Made by a program: the position numbers and the translations under genes
In this document: positions 1-11,065 of the stretch, in pieces
Layout of the letters: each line of letters starts with the position of its first letter
How positions within the stretch are numbered: position 1 is the first letter of the stretch
Assembly: GCA_009733575.1 (NCBI GenBank)
Contig: ML769452.1
Span: 1-64,000, forward strand
Length of the DNA stretch: 64,000 nt
Reading direction: 5' to 3'
Source of the DNA: Gymnopus androsaceus JB14
Taxonomy: Eukaryota > Basidiomycota > Agaricomycetes > Agaricales > Omphalotaceae
The notes under the pieces: generated by a model
Database searches by the model: none
The model's input: only the letters and a program-made list of their open reading frames with translations
Told to the model about the DNA's origin: nothing

Positions 1-1
1 G

Positions 2-2188
2 TGGGATGCTAACTTTGAGGATACTATTGTCTACATTGAGCGAGTGGTGGGCTACTGGTCGCGTGTATTGAAATCGGCAGAGCGAAACTATTCCGCGACA
101 GAGAGAGAGGCGCTTGCATTGAAAGAAGCCCTTATCAAATTTCAACCGTATATTGAAGGTGAGCGAATTCTTGCTATCACGGATCATGCTGCTTTGACTT
201 GGAGCACCACCTTTCAGAATGTGAATCGACGTCTTCTTACTTGGGGGACTGTCTTTACTGCCTACCCGGATCTCCATATAGTCCATCGCGCTGGTAAGGT
301 TCATTCCAACGTTGACCCGATCTCGCGTTTGCGCCGTAGAGTTCCACCACAGGAGAGCCCCGAATTATCTCACATAACTCCTATTCCTGCCGCCGAGGAA
401 GATTCTATTCGTAGCATGTATGAGGAGTTAGGTGAGCATTTTGAGGAGAAATTGCTCACAGTTGCTACACGGTTTTGTGAGTCCGATCTCTTTACTGAAT
501 CGGTGATGGCTGCTGACAGTGTCCTGACATTCGACAATGTGGAGCTCACGGTTCCTCCAGGGAACTTCTGCGCTTCTTACAGGACGGCGACCAATTATTC
601 TATTCTAGTCGGGCTATCAGATGTGGAGTTGGACACCTGGCGTAAAGGGTATGACAGTGACCCTTTCTTTGGTAGTGTCATTCGTAGCCTTCGGGACACA
701 GTACATCCACAAAATCCTCAGTACTCACATTACTTCTGTGGTGATAATGGATTGTTGTACTTTGAAGACTGGCATGGTAATAATAGACTCTGCGTTCCAG
801 AACCTCTCCGCCTTTGTGTGATGGAGGAGATCCATAATTCTTTTACCGAGGCAGCACATGGGGGCTATCACAAATGCTATAATCGATTAGCTACCTCTCA
901 CTACTGGCCCCGAATGTCGCGAGACTTGAAAAGCTATGTGAGTACTTGTGATATCTGTCAAAAATCTAAGCCCCGACGCCATGCTCCTTTCGGAATGCTG
1001 CAACCTATTCCCATCCCTCAAGGACCTTTCGAGGTAGTGTCAATGGATTTTATTCCGGAACTACCATGTACTGAAGGAGGGTACAATAATATACTTGTTA
1101 TTGTGGACAAACTTACAAAATTTGTTACCTTTATTCCATGTACTACCACAATTACAGAAGTTGAGACGGCGCAACTATTCTTTCACCACATCATCTCTAA
1201 ATATGGTATTCCACGACAAGTAATTACCGATCGTGATGCACGCTGGAGACATGATTTTTGGGGGGAAGTTTGCCGTTTGATGGGTATGAGACGTGCCTTA
1301 ACCACCGCTCATCACCCTCAGGCTGATGGTCAGACAGAGAATTTGAATCAGACCTTAGAAATCGCTCTGCGTGCATATATTGGGCCATCACGTTCAGACT
1401 GGGATCTGTATTTGGATGGATTATCTCTGTCCTACAACACCACTCCTCATATTTCCACTGGATTTGCGCCGGCACATCTGCTCTATGGATTCACACCAGT
1501 GACAGCTACAAATCTTCTGGCCCCACAATCACCAATTCCGCGTCCATCGACTGGGGGGGATAATAGTGGAGTAAATGAGAAAGTTCGGCATGAGGAAGCG
1601 CAGCATATGACAGAATTTTTTACAGCAAATCACACCCGTGCTAAGGAATCTTTGTATCTTGCTCAGGAACACCAGCGACGGGCTTATAACAAAGGAAGGC
1701 TTATGACCGAATTCAATGAAGGTGACCTAGTAGTTTTCAATCCTCATTCACTCGAGCTTCTGAGGGAAGAAAAGGGCCGAGGGAAGAAATTACTTATGAA
1801 ATATGATGGTCCATTCGAAATAATTCGAAAGATTTCACCGGTGACTTATCAGCTTCGTTTGCCTGCCTCATATGGAATGCATCCCGTGTTGAACATTGCA
1901 CATTTAGAGCCATATGATCAGTCTCCTACTGCTTTTGGTAAACGACCTTTGAAACATCTCAACCGCAATGATTTTGCTGACCTCCCGGAAGTGGAAATTG
2001 AAAATATTGTTGCAGAGCGCTGGAGAAAGCAAGGAAAGCGTAGAATCCAACAATTCAAGGTTCGTTGGAAGGGTTTAGATCCGTCTGAAGATGAATGGAA
2101 AACAAAGGCGCAACTTCGAAATGCACCCGAAATTCTTGCTGACTGGCTTCAAAAACCTCGGAGCCAAGAACCCAATAAAACGCTTTGA
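2..2188 (+). mobile_element. Ty3/gypsy chromovirus pol, 3' part (RNase H, integrase, chromodomain)
   Basis: The reading frame is open from base 2, so the element continues upstream of the window. The N-terminal part resembles the end of an RNase H domain (SAERNYSATEREALAL, then ITDHAALTW). Next come a zinc-binding His/Cys region (GGYHKCYNRL ... CDICQ) and a DDE integrase core, with Asp in VSMDFIP, Asp in VITDRDA and Glu in ADGQTENLNQ. The last 60 residues (VEIENIVAERW ... QFKVRWKGLDPSEDEW) form a chromodomain, which in chromoviruses directs integration to marked chromatin. The frame is uninterrupted for over 720 codons, so the copy is fairly young. No matching LTR pair can be judged from one edge. 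Reverse transcriptase, protease and gag lie outside the window. Confidence 0.95.
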
Positions 2189-2354
2189 TCACCCTCCACA
2201 TATCACATATCACATCTCACATCTCAGATTGTTGATGTGACTAGGAAAATGGCCTCGAAGTTCTACGCTGGCTGGAAAACACGACGTGATAATAGAGAGG
2301 GTTGGAGGTCCTTTGTACCTCGTATATTCTCTTTGAAAGAAACTTCAAAAATGG

Positions 2355-2362
2355 TATAAAAG
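2355..2362 (+). promoter_or_regulatory. TATA box before the 2454 gene
   Basis: TATAAAAG lies 92 bases upstream of the ATG at 2454, with a CA-rich leader between. It could belong to the downstream gene or to a terminal repeat of the retroelement that ends nearby. Confidence 0.5.
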
Positions 2363-2453
2363 GTAGGATGAACTCGACACAGTCCCTCACTCAAACACAA
2401 CAATCTAATCCAATCCTCCATAACCAATTCAATTTCTCATTTCTATATTCAAT

Positions 2454-3398
2454 ATGCCTGTCTATTCTACTGTCGCCTCTGCCTCCAATGCACTCATCTA
2501 TCGAGACCAGGTAACTTATTTCCGGTTTTGGACCTAACTCCGGACTAATACCATTATCCAGATGAACCCACTCACTGTTCTCGAACAAGCATTCCCGAAC
2601 CCTTCCATCCGAGCATACTTGCAGACTGTCATCGGGGACCCTTCTTTCCTCATCAAACCGCTTCCGGACTCGGAGATTGTTATCGAAGAAGAGTTTGGTG
2701 CCTTCTCCATGTCCCCTGCAGTTTCGCAACGCTTCTGGAAATTTATCCAGCTTATTGCACGCCTTGTTGTAGCCGCTGCTAATGGCATTGCTAAACCGGG
2801 ACGTTCTTTCGAGGATAATTTTGCTTCCATCCCGAAGGATGTTATTACCTTCGAGTGGATCCGGAGAGTACTTCCGCGTGCTTTCGGTAACGGCGCATTC
2901 CCACATATAACCTTTGCCAATGCGGCCAACCGAGATGATCCCTTGTGCTGTTTCATTTCCACCACCCCCGATGGGGTGCGGGCCATGCACCACTCTCTCT
3001 ACTTCCTTATCTTGCAGTACTGTCGCTGGATTGAAAGGATGGTTAAAGTTAGTCTCGCTAAAGGCCAGGGATCGGAAGCCAACTGGGGAGCTTATTTCGG
3101 TCTCACTCATATGGAAACCGTGGAACGACTCACCCTTTCTACTAACGACTCGATGCTTCCAACCTTACTTTCTCAAAAGATCACGGGCGATCTGCAGAAA
3201 GACTTTTTGACAATTACTGACCCGGATGTCGCTGGCCCTGCTTGTGGTTATATTTTGCAGCCATACAATCCTTTGCAGGCTAGTTTTGACATAGACTCTC
3301 CCGCGGCTCTGATTACCAAGGACGACGAGAACCTTGACGGAGTGTTTGGATTCATCAAGGATCACGTCCGTCACTGTCGTTTCGCAACTGTCGACTAG
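2454..3398 (+). CDS. Unrecognised protein, 297 aa, one intron
   Basis: The first exon (2454-2510) encodes 19 residues. It is followed by a 51-base intron (2511-2561) with GTAACT donor, ACTAATA branch-like site and CAG acceptor, then a long exon to the TAG at 3396-3398. I recognise no domain. The protein has a hydrophobic stretch near residue 85 (LIARLVVAAANG) but no clear signal peptide and no repeats. It sits 265 bases after the retroelement and has its own TATA box. The ORF is clean and intron-containing, which argues for a real host gene. A gene captured by, or read from, the adjacent element is a weaker alternative. Confidence 0.6.
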
Positions 3399-4984
3399 GG
3401 GGGCTCTGTGATGGGACTCCGGAACCGAGAACAGATAGGTTAGTCGACAATCGCTCAACGAAGTCATTCCTTGCTGACTATGCTATAGGAATCATCTCTA
3501 TTTTTCTACATAGTTCTGTAATATTCGATAAATCAATATATACACACAGTAACGATACTTAAATACAAGTTTCTCTAGATTGTAAAATCACTCTTAGACC
3601 AATATTACCGTTTATTTAATCTACACGTGTGAACGTAAGATTATCGGAAAGCGCTCAGTAGACGCGCAAGCTCGCTGATCTTCCTTCCAACTTCGACGAC
3701 GATAGACGCGAAAGCTCATCGACACGAAGAGGTATATTTTGGTCTTGTCCCATATCATTGTACTAACTAATCTTAGGTTCCTTGAACTCTAGATCATCGC
3801 TGGATCATTACAGTTGCGATACTACGTCCTCTGGAGCACGGATGGAACGAGTGGCGGCATTTCTTTCTACAGTATGCCAATCCCGAATTGTGACCCTTCG
3901 CACTACTTACAAAGATTTTGATTGTCAACAGTCAGATCGTTGGCTAAAAGACACAAAGTGCATACCAATTTCGGTGACGCTGGCGAAGGAGTAAGGAAGC
4001 GCCGGCGGTTTATCCAAGAAGTTGAGATGATTCTTGACGATATCGATATCCTATAGGAGTTGTCCCGAGTCCATAGCGGTTATTCAATACTGTATAAAAC
4101 ACGAGTCAGGAAAGACAATATTGATGGGTCAGTAGAACATGTACTTGTGATTAGATTTACTGTAGGCGTAAACCATCCTCCAATGCACGTCTTATACGGC
4201 GATTTCGGGTTGGGCGTTTTTGTTAAATAACGTGGGTGGATTGTAGCAGTGGAGCTTGACGCGTTATCATGCAAACAGCTGAGCACGGCAAGCGAGAAAA
4301 CGCAGAGGTACAGCTTTACGATTTCATGTGCTCGGGAGAACACCGCTGCTTGCTGCGAGCGATTATCGGTATCTTCTGGGAAGTGACGCCAAGTTTTACG
4401 AAGATTTGACGGCTTTTCTATGGCTTTTGGGTGCGCGAACAGACAGATTGCATCCTGGACGGTTCCGGGCGCGTTCTCGTTTACTTTGATGGAGTCAGGA
4501 ACGCTATCACTGTACCATGGAGGTTAGGAACTCCCTGATTTCGGAAGACAGTACCGTTGAAGGCAGCCAGTGAGCCAGTGTCTGTAGTCGACGTCGCTAC
4601 TGCGAAGAGGAACACGAAGAGAACTGGAGGCAAGCATGACGGTCGAAGAGAACCAACTCTGACGTTTAGCACCGTGCCCTCTCGAAACCAGGTTCCTGCC
4701 TAGTCCTAGGGCCTCAATTTATTTCTAACATCGACGCTAGCCCTCCGTTGCTATCCCTGTCAGCAGGTATATGAATTCGAGCATGACAAGACCCAGTTCA
4801 GAAGGATGTTCAGGGTTGGTTTTCTGCTATCGAGGCCATCGAGAAGAATAAGGAAGGCGGGCTAGGCATAGGGATGCGATTATTTGACAAATAGCAATGT
4901 GAAAGGTATGCTTTCAACGCTAACTGGGTCTTTGATCACTGACTTGTAAGAAATATCGAAATACTGTCGGTTAACGATCTTTGT
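3399..4984. other. No gene recognised
   Basis: About 1.6 kb with only short ORFs in conflicting frames and no match I recognise. Some of it may be decayed element sequence. Confidence 0.5.
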
Positions 4985-5733
4985 CTATGACAAGCCAAGC
5001 TCAGTCTCAACTGCAAGAAACACAACGAAATAAAAAAACGCACTGATCTTCTCAGTCCTCTTCTTCAACGCTTCCGCCATTTCCACCACGCCTCTCAGCA
5101 AAAGCGCTTTGACACACAGAATCCACATCACATAGGCCAGTATACCTCCGAAAACTTCGTAGCTCTCGTACTTGCAGCCAGCCGTCGCGTCCGAGTCGTT
5201 CAAGTTTTCCCTTTTTTGATTCGCTGTAATCATCTGCCACCGTTCACACCATAAAAACCATTCTGGGAACGACGAGGACGTCGTCCTCCATGCCAGACGA
5301 TGATTTTCATGATCTACGACTTTTAGTTGAACGACTGTTTGTGAGACTTGGAAGGGTCGAAGCAGGAAATATGGGTCAGAAAGTTGAGGTGGAGTGTGTA
5401 CTGTTAGAAGCATTTGTTGACCTGGTTTTGGTTGGTCTTTGGAGGAGGAAAGGAATGTTTGTTCTCGACTGCGAGGTTTATTGAGACTGGGATTGAGAAT
5501 AATATACAAGTAATAGTCGGCCCAAATTCGCGTACATGAAAGGATTCCTGAAAACAAACAAAATAAAGTTAATAGATGCCCAAAATACACGCGTACGACA
5601 CTCACCAACTTCCATAGGACTCGAAATCCATTAACACATTCCATACATCCTCTGCCGTGATTGGCGCGTCAAATTCTAGTAACGTGTAGACGGGAAACAC
5701 GCCACCGCTGGAGGATAATGAGGGTTCGCTCAT
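4985..5733 (-). CDS. SRPBCC (START/polyketide-cyclase-like) family protein, 213 aa
   Basis: The start is the ATG at 5731-5733. Exons are 5606-5733, 5536-5547 (12 bases) and 4985-5486, with introns of 58 and 49 bases. The spliced frame gives an N-terminal strand and helix typical of SRPBCC folds (EFDAPITAEDVWNVLMDFES, then GSWNPF), followed by the repeated strand pattern (MLLTVHTPPQ, RLAWRTTSSSFPEWFLW, YESYEVFGGILAYVM) and a long C-terminal helix ending KKRTEK. Members bind hydrophobic ligands in a helix-grip pocket; the substrate here cannot be inferred. The tail after KKRTEK (FFYFVVFLAVE) is unusual; a 33-base GT...AG stretch there would be in frame if removed. A truncated second copy lies at 6780-7085 and 9105-9176. 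Confidence 0.75.
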
Positions 5734-5747
5734 ATGCTGAGTATAAC

Positions 5748-5843
5748 TTCCAGGTAGTATATCAGCTAGTACACGCGCCTGTCATTATATTCTGTGACTT
5801 TATCGTGCGCGGCGAAAGCTGGGTTCGACTCCCAGCCGGGGAG
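5748..5843 (+). tRNA. tRNA-Asp (GTC), intron-containing, partly degenerate copy A
   Basis: It has an A-box-like D arm (TAGTATATCAGCTAGTA), a CTGTCA anticodon loop carrying GTC, an insertion after position 37, and a perfect T arm (CTGGGTTCGACTCCCAG) containing the B box GGTTCGACTCC. The acceptor stem TTCCAGG/CCGGGGA has one A-G mismatch and one wobble, and the 3' anticodon stem is less regular than in the copy at 9231. It may be a decaying gene. Confidence 0.5.
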
Positions 5844-6109
5844 GTCAGTGTCTCTTGTCATATCATTTTTGTCTCGGCCGGATTCTTTTACGCAGTATTC
5901 GCCTCCAGACAGGATCATACCTCTACAATTGAACTCTTGAGGGACAAGAGTATGCTCATTCTATCCTCCAAAACAGCACCCTACTGTAAACATGATAAGA
6001 CTAGTCTTTCGCTTGAAGCTGTGCTCAGCCTGTAATTCAGGAGTTGGATTCCTAGTTAGGGTACGATGTTTTGAGGTATGAATCTGCCACTCAAAGCTCT
6101 GTTTGATCA

Positions 6110-6620
6110 TCATATCGACTTGTTTAGATCATGGCGCGATATAAAGCGGTTTTGCAATGATTAGTTCACTAAATACAACTCAGAGCCTGATGTTCAACAC
6201 TTAATTACAAAATCCCGTCAATGCAATCTAAGCTTAAGTAGTTCGATTTCTACACTATCTTCATTCAAGACTTTGTCCAAATTAAAACAGGCCAACAGCG
6301 AAGCGACCGAAAGCCAAAGTGCATTTTCCACGAAAATCCTCACAGGGCGTATACGGCTTCCAAGCCCAAATGTTGCTTCTGGGTACGGGAAGGTGCTATT
6401 GAGTGTTGCATCTGAGTTAAGGGAGTTCTCTAGACGGAACTGGTCTGCGTCTGAATCGTGGTTCGTGAAGGATCACCCTAATCATAGCGAGTAGACAGTC
6501 CACCATCGCAATGCCTAGTGCATCAACATAAGGAACTCTATCCTCATCTCCAAAGTCCGGAAGTCGATCGGAACCTACGACTGCATCGACAGCAGCATGG
6601 CCTTTATTCCAAATATCCAC
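6110..6620 (-). pseudogene. Cytochrome P450 3' fragment, decayed
   Basis: Read on the minus strand this matches the C-terminal third of the P450 at 20172-22359: AAVDAVVGSDRLPDF near 6590, then DADQFRLENSLNSD, then LWLSVASLLACFNLDKVL near 6300. The heme loop is lost: the Cys of the expected RRVCPG is replaced (SRIRPV). Only the 3' part remains. The flank at 6110-6230 also resembles the flank of the related fragment at 10758-11065, so the two belong to one duplicated block. Confidence 0.75.
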
Positions 6621-6779
6621 AACTGAAGAGAACTGAAGAGAACAATGACGTTCATAGACGTAGATATCTCAAAAACGACGAGACGAAATCGCTCAGCCGC
6701 TGGTGCAATTGCACTCACCGAGTCTGCTCCGGCTTGGGAAGAAATCCGCGGTTAATATTCGTTAAGAACTTACCTACAG

Positions 6780-7085
6780 TTACCTGCATCACATAGGCCA
6801 GTAATTGAACTCCCCAAAATTTCGTAGGTCTCATACTTGCAGCCAGCCGTCGCGTCCGAGACGCGAGCTGATGATTCTCATGATCTACGATTTTGAATTA
6901 AACGACTGTGTGTGGGTCGGAGCAGGAAGTGCGGGGCAGAAGGTTGAGGTGGAGCGTGTACGGATTTGTTACCCTGGTTCTGGTTCTGAGGAGGAAGGTT
7001 TCTCAACTGCGAGGTTTATTGAGACTGGTATTGAGAATAATATAGTCGACGCAAATGGGCGTACGTGAAAGGATTCCTGAAAACA
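6780..7085 (-). pseudogene. SRPBCC gene fragment (copy B, 3' part)
   Basis: It aligns to parts of 5115-5560, with an internal deletion matching about 5166-5282 of copy A and several indels. Shared blocks include CACATAGGCCAGTA, CTTGCAGCCAGCCGTCGCGT and GAAAGGATTCCTGAAAACAA. The homology stops just before the inverted repeat at 7107, and the missing 5' exon reappears at 9105-9176. The copy is clearly non-coding. Confidence 0.8.
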
Positions 7086-7106
7086 AACAAAAACAAAACA
7101 AAAATA

Positions 7107-7826
7107 TTATTGCTGTTTTCAAAAAAGTTGGCGAAAGTGCCGGAGCGGCGCTTTTCATAAAATTTTCGAGTTTTCGAGGGTCGGGTTTCTATCGCTCGTA
7201 GATCACTCAGTTTTGTAGCTATTACCTTGTAATTAATTTCTATGGAATCTATGGGTCTCTACGTAGCGCCCTGTCTAATTTTCTAAGAGGTTTGAGTACT
7301 ATTGCATGTTCATAGGTTGCCGCCCTGGGGCACTGTTCAAGCAGATTTTCTGCCTTCTTGAGAGATTTTAGAATGAATATTGTGCTAAGAGGATGTATTG
7401 AAGGTTCAGACATAGTAGCCATAACCCTACAATGGATGAATAACAAGGAAAGAGTAACGCAGATGACAAGCATGCCACGAACCAACCTCAGTCTATCTGG
7501 AAGACCACAAACTATGCATTATAATTATAATCTAATACCTCTAAACTACTCTAATATGCATTGACTCGAGCCATAGCCAGAAGAAATCCGCTCACAGCAG
7601 CATCCTGGGATGGTTAGCCCATGAACTTGCGAAGGTACTCAAACCTCTTAGAAAATTAGACGGGGCGCTACGTAGAGACCCATAGATTCCATAGAAATTA
7701 ATTACAAGGTAGTAGCTACAAAACTGAGTGATCTACGAGCGATAGAAACCCGACCCTCGAAAACTCGAAAATTTTATGAAAAGCGCCGCTCCGGCACTTT
7801 CGCCAACTTTTTTGAAAACAGCAATA
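7107..7826. repeat. Long inverted repeat (about 197-bp arms, about 325-bp spacer)
   Basis: The left arm (about 7107-7304) and right arm (about 7630-7826) are near-perfect reverse complements. They run from TATTGCTGTTTTCAAAAAAG at the outer end to AGAGGTTTGAGTAC at the inner end. The spacer holds no recognisable gene. The structure could be a foldback element or an inverted duplication. A nucleotidyltransferase gene starts 122 bases to the right. Confidence 0.85.
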
Positions 7827-7948
7827 AATTATTGAAAGTCGCTGATAAGGTTTTCCGGCATAGTTGTTTTCGGCATGGTTCGGCTGTTTTACTTAAGTTT
7901 GTACTTAGGACAAACTTAGGAGCTTTCGGAGATACGCTACGTTCCAAA

Positions 7949-8874
7949 ATGTCTATACCAACGTTTGATGAAATGTATACGCGACTGCTGCCAGTATGGG
8001 AGAGGGAGGAAAACCGGGAAATGGTTTCATGGGCTGGGATATTTGGATCGGTTGGGCGTGGTCGGGCTCATAAGGATTCGGATGTTGACATTGTTCTGGT
8101 CATGAAGGAAGGAGTTTCTGGTGAACCGATCGAACTTGAACAGGGTGAGTGAGCTCAATTTTAGTATATGGGACGTGTATTTCTTACTATCCCTAGATCT
8201 GAAAGCAGCTTGCGGACGCGACATGTCTTATCTGGTTATTTCTCGTAACCCCGAGGATGGTTCGTGGATGTGGGGCCATGTCCCTGTTGAAGCCCTTCTT
8301 TCTGCTCGTACGGTTTTTGGAGATCCAAAGGACATTGAACATCTGAAACAAGAAGGTTTCAGCAAACCTTCCAAGCGAAAGAGCGCTATGAATCTATCGC
8401 TGAAGTAGTGCAGAAGATCAAATGCTGTGTTGCTCGAGCACAGACACTCGAGGTAGGTACTTGCTTGTAACTCTTTTGCGCTATAATAACTAGTCGTCGC
8501 CCCTGCAGACATTTCTTCTCCCTGACTTTCAAGCCACTCGACAACAGTGTCTCTCTGCGCTATATGCTCTTTTTGAATTACTCGATATTCCGTTCTCAGA
8601 TCCCATTAGAACAATCCCTGCATACACCGCATTCGAGAAGGCCGAACAAACGAAGAAAATCATCAGGGATGGTTCCCTCGACATTGACGCGACGGTCTGG
8701 TCAAAAATCTGGCCACGATTGCAGGCTGGTGATCTCGCAATGTGGTCTTGGGATGTAGCTATTTCATGTGCTCACAAATATCTCAAGCATATATTTGCGT
8801 CTGCGAGGCTGGCTGATTCGTTTGAAAGAGGTCTTTCTATCGATGATAGTCTATATGTGGACATTGCCAGATAG
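7949..8874 (+). CDS. Nucleotidyltransferase-fold protein, about 272 aa, one-base frameshift
   Basis: Exons are 7949-8144, 8197-8452 and 8509-8874, with introns of 52 and 56 bases. The first exon has the NTP-transferase signature: GSVGRGRAHKDSDVDIVLV, i.e. GS...(S)DxD, with the two metal-binding Asp. The rest is helical (IAEVVQKIKCCVARAQTLE; CLSALYALFELL), as in MNT/HEPN-like or small nucleotidyltransferases. Its substrate is not inferable. Near 8360 the frame slips by one base; one added C in the TTCAG context would restore it, so this is either a recent inactivation or a sequencing error. The gene sits inside copy B of the duplicated SRPBCC/tRNA block, next to the inverted repeat, so it probably arrived with an insertion. 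Confidence 0.7.
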
Positions 8875-9104
8875 GTACTTGGGTTCCACAATATATGCAG
8901 AGCACTGACAGCTCTTCTTCCTTACTGGTTCAATGTTAAATGGATTAGCCCAGATTCAATTTTCGTTCCTCTTGATTCGAGTTCATGATCGGAAATGATG
9001 AAATTTCTTTCTTACGTTCAAATCTCCTAGTCGATGGTAATACTTTTGACTTCCTCAGGTTTTGGCTCTGGATCGCTGGGAACGGTGCTTCTCGTTTAAC
9101 TGGC

Positions 9105-9176
9105 GCGTCAAATTCCAGTGACACGTAGACGGGAAAAATGCCCCCCGCTGGAGGATAATGAAGGTTCGCTCATATG
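9105..9176 (-). pseudogene. SRPBCC gene fragment (copy B, 5' exon)
   Basis: It matches 5660-5733 of copy A, including the start MSEPSLSSSGG. It is frameshifted in a G run and breaks off at the GACGCGCCA equivalent. With 6780-7085 it forms a split copy of the SRPBCC gene, separated by a 2-kb insertion. Confidence 0.8.
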
Positions 9177-9230
9177 CTGGGTCAGAGATTTAGACAAATT
9201 ACGAGATGGATTGTGTTAATTACGCGTAAC

Positions 9231-9329
9231 TCCCTGGTAGTATATCGGTTAGTACACGCGCTTGTCATTAGCCGCAGTATTGAACTAAGTTGCGCGCGCG
9301 AAAGCTGGGTTCGACTCCCAGCCAGGGAG
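9231..9329 (+). tRNA. tRNA-Asp (GTC) with intron, copy B
   Basis: The acceptor stem TCCCTGG/CCAGGGA is perfect, discriminator G at 9329. The D arm (GTATATCGGTTAGTAC) fits an A box, and the T arm (CTGGG TTCGACT CCCAG) carries the B box. The anticodon stem CGCGC is followed by the loop TTGTCA (anticodon GTC), then about 22 intron bases before the 3' GCGCG strand. The exact 3' splice position is ambiguous because of the GC repeat. This is the better-preserved of the two copies. Confidence 0.65.
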
Positions 9330-9410
9330 GTGATTCACCCTATTTACAAATGATGGTTTTTTCCGTCGAGACTTTTTACACACTGTTCTGTGTAGACACA
9401 CTACCAAAGA

Positions 9411-10017
9411 TTATGCTTCAGTCAGACTGAAGCATAATCGGAAATGAGATATTTCAGTGCACACATGCAATATAATTTTTCGGACAAGCATATAAAATAA
9501 ATATTTCCCTGGACTTATGAAGGAATTACATTCAGGCCCTTGGAATTTTGAATTTTAGACAGACTTCTGAAAGAACACCTTTCAATTGAGCTCTGAAAAC
9601 AATGGTTTCAATGCAGACTGAATTCTTTTATTTCACCACAAGAATGAAAGTATTTGTTTCGGAGAACCCTTTCAAAAGACAACACTTCAATTCTCGGCCC
9701 GGTTCGGGCCCCTGCCAAACCGGACAGCGAAAGGCAATCTTTCAGTGCAAAATTGAATTTTTCTTTGAAACAATTACTTTCGCTCTAATTGTGAAAGCAG
9801 GACTTTCAAGTTCACATTGAAACTATTGTTTTCTCAGTCCAATTGAAACATTTTCTTTTGCACATCTGTATAAAGTTCTAAATTCAGAAGGTTGGAATTT
9901 AATTCCTTCATTAGTCCACTGAAATATGTATTTTCTATACTTGTCCGAAAAAATATATTTTGCATATGTATTGAAATATTTTATTTCACAAAATGCTTCA
10001 GTATGGCTGAAGCATAA
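9411..10017. mobile_element. Palindromic MITE/foldback element, 607 bp
   Basis: The two halves are imperfect inverted repeats over nearly the whole length. Shared blocks are ATGCTTCAG, ATATTTCAGTG, TTTTTCGGACAAG, TGAAGGAATTA and ATGTTTCAAT-like segments. Each end carries its own small hairpin (ATGCTTCAGTCAGACTGAAG on the left, ATGCTTCAGTATGGCTGAAG on the right) and both termini read TTATGCTTCAG/CTGAAGCATAA or nearly so. It has no coding capacity and is inserted downstream of tRNA-Asp copy B. A target duplication is not certain. Confidence 0.75.
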
Positions 10018-10179
10018 TTATTGGCGGTGTGAGATGATGAAAGTGTGCATGAATTGTACCTCTATAATTGAAAGCTTAAGAGATAAGAGTAGTTTGAACA
10101 ATGAAAGTACATATTCTCCAAGCCACCGTAGGTTCATTCTATACTCCACTGTAAACTCTGACCTGTATTACAAGTAGAC

Positions 10180-10762
10180 ATCTCTTTAAAGTTAGGTTCC
10201 CAGTCAGTCTAAGGGTACTAAAAGTGGAGAGCTACGAAATCTAGCGCTATGAGATGCTATGTTGCTATGGTTACTATGAGCTCCTATGAGATTGCCGTAT
10301 GCTCGAGCCAGCTGTCACATTTGACAGCTGTCAGTCTCTCGCCAAAGCTATATAAGAATCAGCGCGTTGTCGAACTCCCAATCTCGCCCGACACCTCTAA
10401 TTAGCATTGGTAGTACATACTAGTACTGTAGTTATACTACTTACTAGTAGTTTGTTTATATCTTAGTAGTTTAAGTAATCTACTTAGTATGTACTACATG
10501 AATGCAACATATATGATTTATTATAATTATTGTCTTGCTCGAGACTTGAGCAGAATAATTCAAGCGGCCATATATTAGTTTGAATTCAATCCTACCTGAC
10601 AGATGATGTTCCGTGAATCTATAGCAAGCCATAACAATCCATAGCAGCCCATAGCATTCCATAGCTCTGGATAGATGGGGACCTTGCTATGGGTGCTATG
10701 GGTGCTATGAGTGCTGGAGAGCGCTATCCAGCGCTGTCCAGTACACCCAGGTTTTGCTGATG
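10180..10762. repeat. Short-repeat tract ending in a TIR remnant
   Basis: It contains many CTATG/CATAG repeats, a palindrome GACAGCTGTCACATTTGACAGCTGTC-like pair near 10308-10334, and an inverted TAGTACATAC...GTATGTACTA pair (10410-10498). It ends with GCTGGAGAGCGCTATCCAGC and CCAGGTTTTGCTGATG (10747-10762), the terminus of the TIR family found at 26508, 29829 and 32613. It is probably a truncated, diverged member that cut off the P450 fragment beside it. Confidence 0.5.
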
Positions 10763-11065
10763 AAGATAAGGAGATCGAAAGCGGTTTTGCAATAATTCAC
10801 CCAAAAACGACCCAGAGAAACTTGACCATGCAACAAAATCCCGCAAGTGAAATTTATGCTTGGTTCAAATTCTACATCATCCTCGGTCCAAGACTTTGCC
10901 CAAGCCAACAGCGAAGCGACTGACACTCAAGCTTTCTCAGGGCAAACCCGTCTTCTAAACCTAAACGCCGCATCTGGGTATGGGACGATGCTATTGGGTG
11001 TTCCATCTGAGTTAAGGAAATGCTCTGGAACGGAACTGGTTATTATCGTAACAAGGGTCCGTCAA
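10763..11065 (-). pseudogene. Cytochrome P450 3' fragment, decayed (copy B)
   Basis: The minus strand matches the C-terminal part of the 20172 P450. The segment equivalent to FRPERFLNSDGTLNN is near 11010, and LSVASLLAWAKSWTEDDVE follows near 10900. There are deletions around the heme loop, and no RRVCPG motif remains. It ends at the TIR remnant. It parallels 6110-6620 in copy A of the duplicated block. Confidence 0.7.

Noticed and set aside
44..2188. Retroelement considered as a complete element with LTRs
   Set aside because: The upstream part is outside the window and no repeated LTR sequence can be paired within it.
2391..3110. Minus-strand ORFs of 239 and 150 aa
   Set aside because: They overlap the plus-strand 2454-3398 gene, which has a TATA box and a good intron; they are shadows of it.
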